Assembly (NCBI GenBank): GCA_001768195.1
Contig: MENI01000005.1
Coordinates: 1-64,000, forward strand
Source of the DNA: Bacteroidetes bacterium GWA2_40_15
GTDB taxonomy: Bacteria > Bacteroidota > Bacteroidia > Bacteroidales > VadinHA17
Reading direction: 5' to 3'
DNA length: 64,000 nucleotides
Translations under genes and position numbers: made by a program
Notes under the pieces: model-generated
What the model was told of the DNA's origin: nothing
The model's input: only the letters and a program-made list of their open reading frames with translations
Databases searched by the model: none
Part shown: positions 35,113 through 43,465 of the stretch, one piece after another
How the letters are laid out: the number at the start of each line of letters is the position of its first letter
Numbering within the stretch: the first letter of the stretch is position 1

Positions 35113-35506
35113 TTTAATAATTTTTAAGTGAAACAATCCTGTTAATTAAGTGGACTTGATACGGATTTAGTAAGGCTTTTATACACATCTGCTCTAATCC
35201 ATTTCAAAGATAAACCGAAAATGGTCATTATTTCACTAACATATTGATATTGTGACTGTAATGAATGTTTCTGCATCCATTTGCGTCAATTTACCAAAAT
35301 TGATATTTATTTATAACTATTATGTTAAATAGCTTAGGGTTGATTTTTTTCTGGCACAAGCGGAATCCCTCGATGCCTCGGGACAGGCTCTGGTGGTGGT
35401 TGGAGTGAAGCAACTTTTTGCTTTTGTGAGTCGGCGAGGGGCGGGGATTTTGCAGCACGGAGGATTGGGATAAAATATTATCTTATAACTTAGCTTGAAT
35501 ATGCCT
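35113..35506. repeat. Intergenic DNA with a GGCGAGGGGCGGGGATTTTGCAGC repeat
   Basis: No gene is seen. The part 35350-35470 contains CCTCGATGCCTCGGGACAGGCTC and GTCGGCGAGGGGCGGGGATTT segments that look like dispersed Bacteroidota intergenic repeats and are GC-rich relative to the flanks. The rest is A/T-rich. Confidence 0.45.
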
Positions 35507-35719
35507 TTAACAACAACTTTTGTCCAATTGTATTGATGGGCAAGGAACTGATCCAAAGGAACAGTATACGCAACAATCACCAGTTAATGGTTTTAGAGGA
35601 GCTTTACATTTTGTGCATTCATAAAAGAATTGGCATGAATCAGTCGGCATGGTCTCCTGTTTTTCAAATCCACAAACAGGACAAGTTATCGTTGAGTTTA
35701 ATTGAACCTTTTTAGTCAT
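35507..35719 (-). CDS. Small cysteine-rich GDCCVYCSxG protein
   Basis: 70 residues with nine cysteines: ITCPVCGFEKQETMPTDSC, YECTKCKAPLKP and GDCCVYCSFGSVPCP. The motif set is that of a small family found across bacteria near heavy-metal (for example mercury) resistance or mobile genes. Two CxxC pairs suggest zinc-ribbon metal binding. A copper-ATPase remnant lies 3.3 kb away, but there is no intact metal operon here. Function unknown. Confidence 0.75.
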   Translation of the reverse strand: MTKKVQLNSTITCPVCGFEKQETMPTDSCQFFYECTKCKAPLKPLTGDCCVYCSFGSVPCPSIQLDKSCC

Positions 35720-35806
35720 GTTAAAGGGACTTTTTCAATCATGTAAATGTTTGATTTATATCCTATAAGCCATAATGTTCATTAGAAAAATTATGTCTTG
35801 ATGCCA

Positions 35807-36451
35807 TTACAGGTTGTTTTTAGTCACTTTTAACCATATCCCAATCATCTGAAATATTAATATAATGACAAAAAGTGGTAGATATAACAAGTAAATAAGA
35901 TTTTGATCTTCTTTACCTATAATGTAGTAGTAACAATGAATAATAATAAGAATAAACATTATGTAAGATGATCGCTGAATATTTTTCCATCTGGAGGGAT
36001 GCAGTTTTTTCAATAAGTAATCATTTGAAGTTATGAGTAGAAGTATGATTATCAGGGCTGATAATAATCCAGTATAATTTGCTAATCCAAAATTATCAAG
36101 ACGGACATGATAGCCATCTTCAGTTTTATTCAGGAAGTATAGCCAAGTTTTGCCTCTGAGATGTACAAATAGTCCCGCTACTGAATGGATAATAGCCAAA
36201 GTACCGCCAATTATACTTATGTCACGTCTAAGATATGTTGAAACCGGATTTATATTTTTAAGCAACAAACTAATTGATCCAATAATTAGTGAAATTGAAA
36301 GTATTATTATTGAGATATATCCTGATGCTTGAGTGATAAAAGCAATGAAGTTTCTATTGCCCCTGTTGAAATAAAAAATTAATCCAGCTAATAAAACCAA
36401 AGCTAACAGTGGAAAATAATGTTTTTTTAATCTTAAGATGATCTTATCCAT
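35807..36451 (-). CDS. Ferric-reductase-like transmembrane protein
   Basis: 214 residues from the ATG at 36451. Six hydrophobic helices and the histidine pattern of the ferric-reductase/MsrQ-like haem-binding domain: RRDISIIGGTLAIIHSVAG, LDNFGLANYTGLLSA and WKNIQRSSYIMFILIIIH. It probably carries b-type haem and moves electrons across the inner membrane. No flavin or NAD domain is attached, so a separate donor is needed. Neighbours give no clear partner. Confidence 0.75.
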   Translation of the reverse strand: MDKIILRLKKHYFPLLALVLLAGLIFYFNRGNRNFIAFITQASGYISIIILSISLIIGSISLLLKNINPVSTYLRRDISIIGGTLAIIHSVAGLFVHLRGKTWLYFLNKTEDGYHVRLDNFGLANYTGLLSALIIILLLITSNDYLLKKLHPSRWKNIQRSSYIMFILIIIHCYYYIIGKEDQNLIYLLYLPLFVIILIFQMIGIWLKVTKNNL

Positions 36452-36537
36452 AATCCATTGATTTTTTAAACGCAAATCAGTAAAATATTAAAATAGCTTT
36501 TTACTCAGGCAAATGTGAAGGCCAGGTCAATTTTCAT

Positions 36538-37200
36538 TTAAAACCTTCCAAATTTTAGCGATATATTGACATTAAAGCTATTCATAAGATTACTATTGGT
36601 CTTTGGCAAATCAAGTCCTGTGGTAAATCTGTAGCTGATACCTGTATCCAGCCGCATAAACTTAAATAGGTTAACTCCCACCACAACTCCGGGTTCAATG
36701 ATAAAAAAACTATCCCATGCATAGGCGTAGTCAGAATCTTCATAATGATTGCCATGTATGTAATCCATTCCCCATGTACTGTAGGCCAATCCGTCACCTC
36801 CAATAAGAAGCGGAAAGGCTACATTAATCTTTTTTAAAGGATTGATGCGATATTCCAGCTTTAATCCGCCATATCCTCCATAAAGATAAACATCAGCCGT
36901 ATCATTGATCCCGCTGTATTTCAGGTTTTGAGAGTTCATTATTCCATAACCCGCAAGACCGATTGAAAAGGAATGATTAATAATTATTCCACCGCTCATG
37001 CCCCCGAGGAATGCATCCCTGCCATCGAATTTAGTCCATGCAAAATCAGCGGAGACCCACCAGCCAATATGACCTGTTTTGTCGAAAAGTGTTTGTATCT
37101 CATCTGATCCTTTCCTGGTTGTATCGGTTTTTGTTTCCTTTTGGGCCTGAATCGTGACAGACGTTACGAGAGTAAGAAATAAAAAAAGGATCTTTTTCAT
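36538..37200 (-). CDS. Outer-membrane beta-barrel-type protein
   Basis: 220 residues. Signal peptide (1-19, TIQAQ) and a series of amphipathic beta strands ending in aromatic Phe (LKFGRF), as required for outer-membrane assembly. HIGWWVSADFAWTKFDG and GGYGGLKLEYRINP are strand-like. No recognised family beyond the general 8-10-strand barrels. Starts 29 bases after... the adjacent MoeB-like gene lies upstream on the same strand. Confidence 0.65.
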   Translation of the reverse strand: MKKILFLFLTLVTSVTIQAQKETKTDTTRKGSDEIQTLFDKTGHIGWWVSADFAWTKFDGRDAFLGGMSGGIIINHSFSIGLAGYGIMNSQNLKYSGINDTADVYLYGGYGGLKLEYRINPLKKINVAFPLLIGGDGLAYSTWGMDYIHGNHYEDSDYAYAWDSFFIIEPGVVVGVNLFKFMRLDTGISYRFTTGLDLPKTNSNLMNSFNVNISLKFGRF

Positions 37201-37228
37201 ATGATATATTTTAAGTTCAACATACGTA

Positions 37229-38299
37229 CTAAATTACAAGGCTGTAAAGATTCTCAAGTTTATATAATTTCTGAAGATAGTTTATAACACTGGTGGATCT
37301 GCTCCCAGACCTGCAATAGAAAGCAACTGCATCACAACCAGAAAATAGATTGATCTTACGACTGACATCATAATGGGGTATTGAGATTGTCTGAAAACCA
37401 ATGTCTTCATTATCCTCCTTGTCTCTGAGATCGATAACCAGAACTTTTGAGTTTTTTTCAAGCATTTTATTGAGTGCATCAGCGGATATTTCTTTGACTG
37501 AATTATTCCTGCACGGACCATTATCTTCATATTCTCCCAATTCTGTAATCGGAGAAAATTCAAGATTTCTTTCAAATGAAGAAATCCAAGTATTAAAATT
37601 GAGAGTGTCAATCATAAAGATCTTCCCTGAAAGGATTCCACCAAGTCCCAATATGATTTTGAAGACCTCTGTAGCCTGCATTGAACCTATTAAACCCGGA
37701 ACAGATCCAATAACACCAAACTCTTCACAGGAAGGAACCTCAAGCGGATGAGGAGGTTCCGGATAAAGGCATCTAAGCGTTGGTCCATTATGGTAATTAA
37801 GCACCATAACCTGTCCTGAAAACTTATGTATTGCCCCGTAAACTAATGGCTTATTAAGTATTACGCAAGCATCATTTATTAAATATCGTGAAGCGAAATT
37901 ATCAGTACAATCAACAACTACATCATATTGTGAAATTAGTTTCAGAGCACATTCTTTATTTAACCTGATAAAATGAACATTAAAAATAACCTCCGGGTTC
38001 AGGATTTTCAGTCTCTCCCTTGCTACCAGAGGTTTAGGTTTTCCAATGTCTTTATGTGTATAAAGAACCTGCCTGTTTAGATTTGATTCATCGACCCAAT
38101 CATTATCTACAATACCAAGTGTCCCCACTCCAGCTGCTGTCAGATATTGAAGTACCGGGCATCCCAATGCACCTGCACCTACGACAAGAACGGAAGATGC
38201 CTTTATCTTCATCTGCCCTTCTTTCCCTATTTCTGCCAGCCTTATCTGTCTGCTATATCTCGCAATCTCATCTTTCGTTAAAGTAGTATTACAGCGCAT
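37229..38299 (-). CDS. MoeB/ThiF-like adenylyltransferase fused to a rhodanese domain
   Basis: 356 residues. E1-like domain: ARYSRQIRLAEIGKEGQ, VVGAGALGC nucleotide loop (39-47), NLNRQVLYT, CTDNFASR (131-138) and active-site-type Cys191 (PSCEEFG). The C-terminal rhodanese domain (about 265-356) has VIDLRDKED and the sulfur-accepting Cys329 in FYCRSGSRS. It would adenylate a ubiquitin-like carrier and hand over sulfur. Oddly, the structural zinc site is missing: only Cys177 remains of the first CxxC and the second pair is absent. Compare 57023-57820, which keeps all four. Cotranscribed with the LarE-like gene (21-base gap). Confidence 0.85.
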   Translation of the reverse strand: MRCNTTLTKDEIARYSRQIRLAEIGKEGQMKIKASSVLVVGAGALGCPVLQYLTAAGVGTLGIVDNDWVDESNLNRQVLYTHKDIGKPKPLVARERLKILNPEVIFNVHFIRLNKECALKLISQYDVVVDCTDNFASRYLINDACVILNKPLVYGAIHKFSGQVMVLNYHNGPTLRCLYPEPPHPLEVPSCEEFGVIGSVPGLIGSMQATEVFKIILGLGGILSGKIFMIDTLNFNTWISSFERNLEFSPITELGEYEDNGPCRNNSVKEISADALNKMLEKNSKVLVIDLRDKEDNEDIGFQTISIPHYDVSRKINLFSGCDAVAFYCRSGSRSTSVINYLQKLYKLENLYSLVI

Positions 38300-38320
38300 A
38301 AATGAGATGGTTTTTTAAAG

Positions 38321-38938
38321 TTATTCTTCAGTTTTTTTCTGATGACACTGCTTATCCAGATCAGACAGGACTTCATTCATTGAGCCGGTTCTGTATCCGG
38401 TTAAATCAATCGTGATGTAGATGAACCCTGATTTCTTACATATATCTGTAAGTTGCCTCTTTAATTCCCATGCTTTGTTCATTTCCTCAGGAATAAATTC
38501 AAATCGGGCAAGGTTTTCGTGACTTCTGATCCTGAACTGAGTGAATCCAAGGTTCCTTACTTCAAATTCTGCCATTGCCAATCGATCGAGTTTAACTTTT
38601 GTTATCTTTTCACCATAAGGGAAACGTGATGCAAGGCAGGCATAAGATTGTTTTGTAGCTGTCGGAAGCTGAAGTTTTGTAGACAAGTCTCTTATGTCGG
38701 TTTTGGAGAATCCAGATTCTGCAAGTGATGTTGCTTCCTCAAGTTCGTAAAATGGATATGTGCTTGATGTGGCAGTAATCAACAACAGATTATCTCCATA
38801 AATATCTTTTGCGATTCTTGAAAGAAATGTGCTGTCAACTCCACCGGAAAAAGCTATGACTGCACTTTTATAAATATTAAGCCTGGCTTTCAGATTTTCT
38901 AATTTTTTTTCCATTTTTATATTATTATCATTCCCCAT
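38321..38938 (-). CDS. larE: LarE-like ATP pyrophosphatase with an internal deletion
   Basis: 205 residues; normal LarE is about 270. The PP-loop SGGVDSTFLSR (31-41) and the C-terminal half (LPTATKQSYACLASRFPYG, LGFTQFRIRSHENLARFE) are present. Between EEATSLA and SGFSKTDIRDLS about 70 residues are missing in frame, the part with the CYxCK pair and the substrate loop. LarE donates its own cysteine sulfur to make the nickel-pincer cofactor. The lost segment makes activity doubtful. No larA, larB or larC is nearby. The adjacent MoeB-rhodanese gene suggests a sulfur-transfer unit. Confidence 0.8.
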   Translation of the reverse strand: MGNDNNIKMEKKLENLKARLNIYKSAVIAFSGGVDSTFLSRIAKDIYGDNLLLITATSSTYPFYELEEATSLAESGFSKTDIRDLSTKLQLPTATKQSYACLASRFPYGEKITKVKLDRLAMAEFEVRNLGFTQFRIRSHENLARFEFIPEEMNKAWELKRQLTDICKKSGFIYITIDLTGYRTGSMNEVLSDLDKQCHQKKTEE

Positions 38939-38973
38939 CCATTATGTAATCTGTTCACCTTAATTATAAGTAT

Positions 38974-39147
38974 TTAATTATTCACTTTTAATAAACTTGC
39001 ATTGATAGTAACAACAACTGTACTTGCCGACATTAAAACAGCACCGGCAGCAGGACTTAACAATATACCCAGTTTATATAGTACCCCTGCCGCCAAAGGT
39101 AATGCTATTATATTATACCCTGTTGCCCAGATGCTTGATATTATTAG
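38974..39147 (-). pseudogene. C-terminal remnant of a copper/heavy-metal P-type ATPase
   Basis: The open segment reads [19 protein letters not shown]...[14 protein letters not shown]...TINA, the last two membrane helices of CopA/ZntA-type pumps, ending at a normal stop. Just upstream in frame there is a stop codon and then a hairpin element, so the other roughly 90 percent of the pump is gone. Confidence 0.75.
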
Positions 39148-39150
39148 TTA

Positions 39151-39195
39151 TTTGGTGGACTGTGGTCGGGCTACGCCCTCCCTTCGTCCACCAAA
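39151..39195. repeat. Hairpin element TTTGGTGGAC ... GTCCACCAAA
   Basis: Perfect 10-base inverted repeats enclosing GTCGGGCTACGCCCTCCCTTC, placed exactly where the copper-ATPase remnant is interrupted. It may be the trace of a small non-autonomous mobile element. The DNA from 39196 to 39482 shows no clear gene; on the minus strand it encodes PHDNYRIGVSSLTYIEDF..., a family I do not recognise. Confidence 0.6.
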
Positions 39196-39482
39196 CAGTT
39201 AAAGGTACATCAATCTTAAAATCTTCAATATATGTCAAAGAACTTACCCCAATCCGATAGTTGTCATGTGGCACAAATAAAGGGGGCAGTATTAAAAAAT
39301 GTAAACGAACTCTTGACACAGTATTTTCCTTAGAAAGTGTAACGAACTTATGACATATTACAATTAAGGTCTTAAAAAAAAGTTTAAAAAACTATCTCTA
39401 TTTTTCATGTTCCCGGAAACATTGGCAATTAAAAATTAGAATTAATGGAACATACTCATAACAAAAGAATTAGCATGTTACT

Positions 39483-40080
39483 TCATACTAATCTGTGGGT
39501 TGGATTTGGGAATCCCGGTTTAAAATAAGAAAGGAATTTTTCATTAATTTTTACACCGTCATGGGATTTCAATTGATTTAGATTATCAAAAAGAATTTTT
39601 CGTAACTCATCAGGTGATGTTTGTATGCGGGCATTAACCAGAAGGTCAACAGAACCGCACTTTTCAAAAACTAACGGTTCCTGAATAGATTTATCTAAAA
39701 TTGTTGTATAGCTTAATTTTAAGAATTGATTATTAAATGATAAGAAATATTTTAAATGCCCTATTGGTAAACCTTTCTGCATAATGTCGGATGTCAACTT
39801 TTTAATAAAATCGTATGCAAGCTCAACCGATGAATTATTAGTACTGATAATTTCAATTTCCTCATCAAGCCAGGCAAGATTAGCCTCCCCTTTGCCATAT
39901 TTAGCATAATCAACTTCAATTACCTTGTGTTCCTGTATTTTCTGTTGTTTACTGATAATTGCCTTGATCATTTGTAATAACTGAGGTTGTACTACCTTTA
40001 TCAGATAGGATTTTACAGGCATTTGCAATTGCAGTGGTTTTGCCACTACCCAGAAAACCTCCAACTAAATGAATTTTCAT
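39483..40080 (-). pseudogene. CobW-like G3E GTPase, frameshifted with central deletion
   Basis: From the ATG at 40080 one frame gives MKIHLVGGFLGSGKTTAI with an intact Walker A, then TNDQGNYQ and a stop. Another frame, entered near 39950, gives the family's C-terminal part: WLDEEIEI, GLPIGHLKYFLS, VNARIQTSPDELR and PGFPNPTHR. The central G-domain motifs (Walker B, NKxD) are absent, a loss of roughly 200 residues. So it is a decayed gene. It overlaps the end of the cyclase-like fragment upstream, also damaged. Confidence 0.75.
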
Positions 40081-40879
40081 ATTTTAGGTATTTGACATCA
40101 TTCATACAGAAACCTCCGCAAAGCCTCCAAATAGTATTCCCATCCGAATTTTGCTGCGATAGCAAATATTTTTTGGCTGAAGTAACCATGGTTATCAGTT
40201 TTTCTTTTATTTCATTTCGGGCAAATCTTTTTAACAGGCAATCTTCCAAATAAATGCAAACCTTGGCGGTGCCATATACCGGGTTCTTCTTATCATCCGT
40301 TAGTTGATTGCCAAACCATAACGGAAGCCAATGGCCATCGTTTGCCTGGTGTTTTTGTAAATAACCGACGGCTTTTATTGCACTTCTATAAATTCTGCGG
40401 TGTAAATGAAAAGGAATGCTATTCCCCAGTTTTTCTAAGGAGCTAAGTAAAGCCAGCAAAGCATGGCCCGTTAAATCGGCACAACTGCTGTCGAATGGTA
40501 AATGTCCCCATCCTATGCAAAAAGTGGGAAAACCTCCATCGGAATTTTGTAAACCAACCAGCCATTTACATCCGTTTACAATAGCATCGATATCTTCCTG
40601 GTTTCCTTCATACATTTCCAGTAAAGCCAATATAGCTCCCGGGGTATCATCGGCATCTGGTACGGAACCCGGATAGTTTGTCCATCCCCAACCTCCGGGT
40701 TTTGCTTCGTTAAACGGATGTTTCTCCTTATATTGAATGGTAAGAAGGTGTTTTTTTAATTGTAGAATATTTTCACGGGGTAAAACTGATTGCAGTTGAG
40801 TTCCCAGCGCTTTTATGCTGAGGGTTGCTACCCAGGTGGATAAGTCGGTATCGATACTATCGGGAGTACCTACATACAA
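40046..40879 (-). pseudogene. Squalene-hopene-cyclase-like (prenyltransferase repeat) fragment
   Basis: About 277 residues containing the class II terpene-cyclase acid motif D-A-D-D-T (VPDADDTPGA) and QW-type repeats (QNSDGGFPTFCIG, YLQKHQANDGHW, LLSQQNSDG). The frame has no ATG start; it opens at a TTG and continues upstream into the tail of the neighbouring membrane-protein gene, and its 3' end runs into the GTPase start in the wrong frame. Complete cyclases are about 550-650 residues, so both ends are lost. Hopanoid synthesis by this copy is not possible. Confidence 0.65.
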
Positions 40880-40910
40880 AAGGAGAACTGCTGTTTTTGA
40901 TTTTATGACG

Positions 40911-41348
40911 CTACCGGTAAATAAAATAAAATGTCACGGAAACTATGGTAATTAATGTGGCTACACCATAATAAAATGAAGCATATGCAAAACGGTTTTT
41001 ATCGACGGTGGTTTTACGGATAAATATTCCTCCGATCTGTGAGAGGATCAGGGCGAACGTCATGAAATAAAAATGTTCTACCACCCAAAACCTCAACGAT
41101 ACCTGCTTTATGGCATGCTGAATACCCAATGTCGATTTAGACGAGGGGTTGATAAAGAAATACATTATAATCCCATGCACAAGAGTAAGGTATAACAGTG
41201 CCATAAACAGATATGCCATGTATCTATCTGTTTTCGTATACTTCAGGTTTTTCGACAATCCTACTATAGATCTTGCAGTTACTGCTATGGCCATAAGGAG
41301 AAAAACAGAACTTGTGATAATGTGTAATACGAGCAAAAACTTGTACAT
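40911..41348 (-). CDS. Four-helix membrane protein, cytochrome-b-like
   Basis: 145 residues with four hydrophobic helices (about 4-26, 45-66, 92-112, 123-143) and helix histidines (LLVLHIITSS, LTLVHGIIMYF, WVVEHFYFM) that could hold haem. It resembles small CopD/cytochrome-b561-like proteins of Bacteroidota, but I cannot place it firmly. It lies just after the broken hemG on the same strand, so a link with haem metabolism is possible. Confidence 0.6.
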   Translation of the reverse strand: MYKFLLVLHIITSSVFLLMAIAVTARSIVGLSKNLKYTKTDRYMAYLFMALLYLTLVHGIIMYFFINPSSKSTLGIQHAIKQVSLRFWVVEHFYFMTFALILSQIGGIFIRKTTVDKNRFAYASFYYGVATLITIVSVTFYFIYR

Positions 41349-41366
41349 AAAGTATAAAATTACAAA

Positions 41367-42088
41367 TCAAATTATATCAGCCAAATTTTTTCCTTGCTTT
41401 ATACGGTCGTCCATACCTATACCGTCACGAAGATTTCCGCCGAATCCATCGAGTTCCTTGAGGGTAGCTTTTTTTTCACGTTCGTCTTTTTTTCAAACAT
41501 CTTTTTTATTGAACCACCAATAAAACTGCCATAGTTTTGTTCAAGATTATAAAGTTTTTGGTATGCATATTTAGTGATCAACAGTGATGGATCACCGGAG
41601 TAAACACCAAGAATAAAGGGGTCTATGGCATAATCGAGAAAGCTTTGCCCCATCCGGCGTTTAACCATCTCACTGAGAGGTTCGTCGGGATTTGTCCCGC
41701 TGCTTCGGAATGGTTCTCCCAACAACCGGAATTTATCCTTTAGAGTGAAAAGAGGTGTGTTCACAGCCTGAATTGGTCCCATTGGCATTGGTTCCCATAC
41801 TCCTTCCTTCAGGATGTAACGCTTATTTACTTTCTCACTGGCAATTTCACATTTGCATAGGCCGTTGAGGTCTTCGAAAAGTTCTGGTACTTCAGGGTTT
41901 CCAACTACTCCTGTATTTGGTCCCTCTTCGTAAGTAAAACCGTTCTCATGCCTGGTTTGAATTACTTCACCAGGTTTATCTTTTTCCTCAAGAAGAATAA
42001 AATCCTTATTTTTCTTTTTCAGGTAAAAAGCAGTGGTCAACCCGGTGAGTCCGGCGCCTATAACAGCTACTTCAACAGTTTTTTCCAT
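41367..42088 (-). pseudogene. hemG: Protoporphyrinogen oxidase (HemG/HemY type), frameshifted and deleted
   Basis: The N-terminal frame encodes VIGAGLTGLTTAFYLKK (FAD-binding), EEGPNTGVVGN and FIGGSIKKM, about 200 good residues. Near an A8-9 tract (about 41460-41495) the frame is lost. A different frame then gives GFGGNLRDGIGMDDRIKQG to the stop at 41367, the normal C-terminal FAD-contact segment. About 200 middle residues are missing (family length about 450). The final oxidation to protoporphyrin IX would need another enzyme, not seen here. It is the last tetrapyrrole gene of the operon. Confidence 0.8.
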
Positions 42089-42094
42089 GAGAAA

Positions 42095-43465
42095 TTAAAT
42101 CGTTTTTGAATACATACCTTGTTTAACTTCCAGTTGGGGATCAAAAGCCATTGCTATGTTGCGAACGATAAGCATTCCCTGCTGACTTACCCTGATGGAC
42201 TTGTTGTCCAGTGTAACCAATCCATCGTTCACAAATTCCGATAATTTACCGGCAGAATATTGTAGCGTGTTTTTCAGTTCATCTTCAGAAATACCGAACT
42301 TATTGGCTATTTCATCAAAATTCAGATACCCGTTACACATCACCGAGTTAATAGCCTCGCGGCTGATTATTTCTCTTTTTGTAAGCCGATACCCTCTTTC
42401 AACAGCAAAATCGTTATTTTCGATAGCTTCAATATATTGCTGATAATCTTTGATATTCTGACTGTAAGAGTTCCACAGCTGGCTTATTCCACTTGAACCG
42501 AAGACATACACCTGTCCGGTAGTTTCGCGTGTACAATATCCCTGGAAGTTCCGGTGCAGCTTTTTTTCTCTAAGAGCGATGGATAGATCATCCGAGGGTT
42601 TTGCATAATGGTCAAGTCCAACAGGAACATATCCGTTTAATGTGAGCATTTCATATGCCAGCCCGAACAACCTGAATTTTTCTTCAGTTGTTGGCAACCC
42701 TATTTTCTCGAGCTTTTCCATTGATTTGTTAAACCACGGAACATGTGCATACGAGAAAGTTACCAGCCTGTCGGGCGATAATGCAAGTACCTGATTAATT
42801 GAATCAGCAAACAATTCAGGTGTTTGCTTCGGCAAACCGTAAATAAGGTCGAGATTAATGCTTTTGAATCCTTTCTCCCGGATATGATGAAACAGTACAT
42901 CCATCGGAAGCAGTGAAGGCAGTCTGTTTACAGCATCGAGTACCTCCCGGTGAAGATCCTGTACCCCAAGGCTGATACGATTAAACCCGGTTTCTGACAG
43001 GGTATCGATGTTTTCGAGAGTGAGATACGCCGGACTACATTCCATAGCAATTTCTGCTCCGTTCTTAAATTCGAGGTTGGTTTTAAGGGTGTCCATAATC
43101 TCTGCAACATATTCATAGGGAATGGAATTTGGAGTTCCTCCTCCCCAGTGGACCTGTGTCACTGTGCGTTTTTTATCGATCAGGGCCGAAACAGTATTAA
43201 TCTCTTTGATCAGTGCCCTGACATACCTCTCTATATGGTTCTTTTCTTTTGCGATCCCTGTATTGCATCCACAAAAATGACATAATCGGGGGCAGAAAGG
43301 GATATGGATGTATATGGAAATATTCTCCGGCTTCTCATGATTTGAATCTATTACCGATTGTTTATAATCCTCTGCTGAATAACCGGTATGAAAAAATGTG
43401 GCCGGAGGATAACTTGTATATCTGGGTCCGGGCCTGTTATATTTTAATAGTATATTATCAACCAT
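42095..43465 (-). CDS. hemN: Oxygen-independent coproporphyrinogen III oxidase
   Basis: 456 residues from the ATG at 43465; that ATG overlaps the hemE stop (TAATG), a sign of translational coupling, while the longer frame starts with TTG. Radical SAM motif C58-PRL-C62-HF-C65 followed by GCN, GGGTPN, and a C-terminal HemN domain. GPRYTSYPPATFF is the diagnostic N-terminal substrate motif separating true HemN from HemW. Converts coproporphyrinogen III to protoporphyrinogen IX without oxygen. Intact. Confidence 0.94.
   Translation of the reverse strand: MVDNILLKYNRPGPRYTSYPPATFFHTGYSAEDYKQSVIDSNHEKPENISIYIHIPFCPRLCHFCGCNTGIAKEKNHIERYVRALIKEINTVSALIDKKRTVTQVHWGGGTPNSIPYEYVAEIMDTLKTNLEFKNGAEIAMECSPAYLTLENIDTLSETGFNRISLGVQDLHREVLDAVNRLPSLLPMDVLFHHIREKGFKSINLDLIYGLPKQTPELFADSINQVLALSPDRLVTFSYAHVPWFNKSMEKLEKIGLPTTEEKFRLFGLAYEMLTLNGYVPVGLDHYAKPSDDLSIALREKKLHRNFQGYCTRETTGQVYVFGSSGISQLWNSYSQNIKDYQQYIEAIENNDFAVERGYRLTKREIISREAINSVMCNGYLNFDEIANKFGISEDELKNTLQYSAGKLSEFVNDGLVTLDNKSIRVSQQGMLIVRNIAMAFDPQLEVKQGMYSKTI

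Noticed and set aside
39113-39319. Possible transposase C-terminus (minus strand, PHDNYRIGVSSLTYIEDF).
   Set aside because: No catalytic motif or inverted ends fitting a known insertion sequence could be recognised.
40911-41348. HemJ-type protoporphyrinogen oxidase replacing the broken hemG.
   Set aside because: The size and four-helix layout are similar, but the N-terminal wording of HemJ is absent, so I kept it as a cytochrome-b-like membrane protein.
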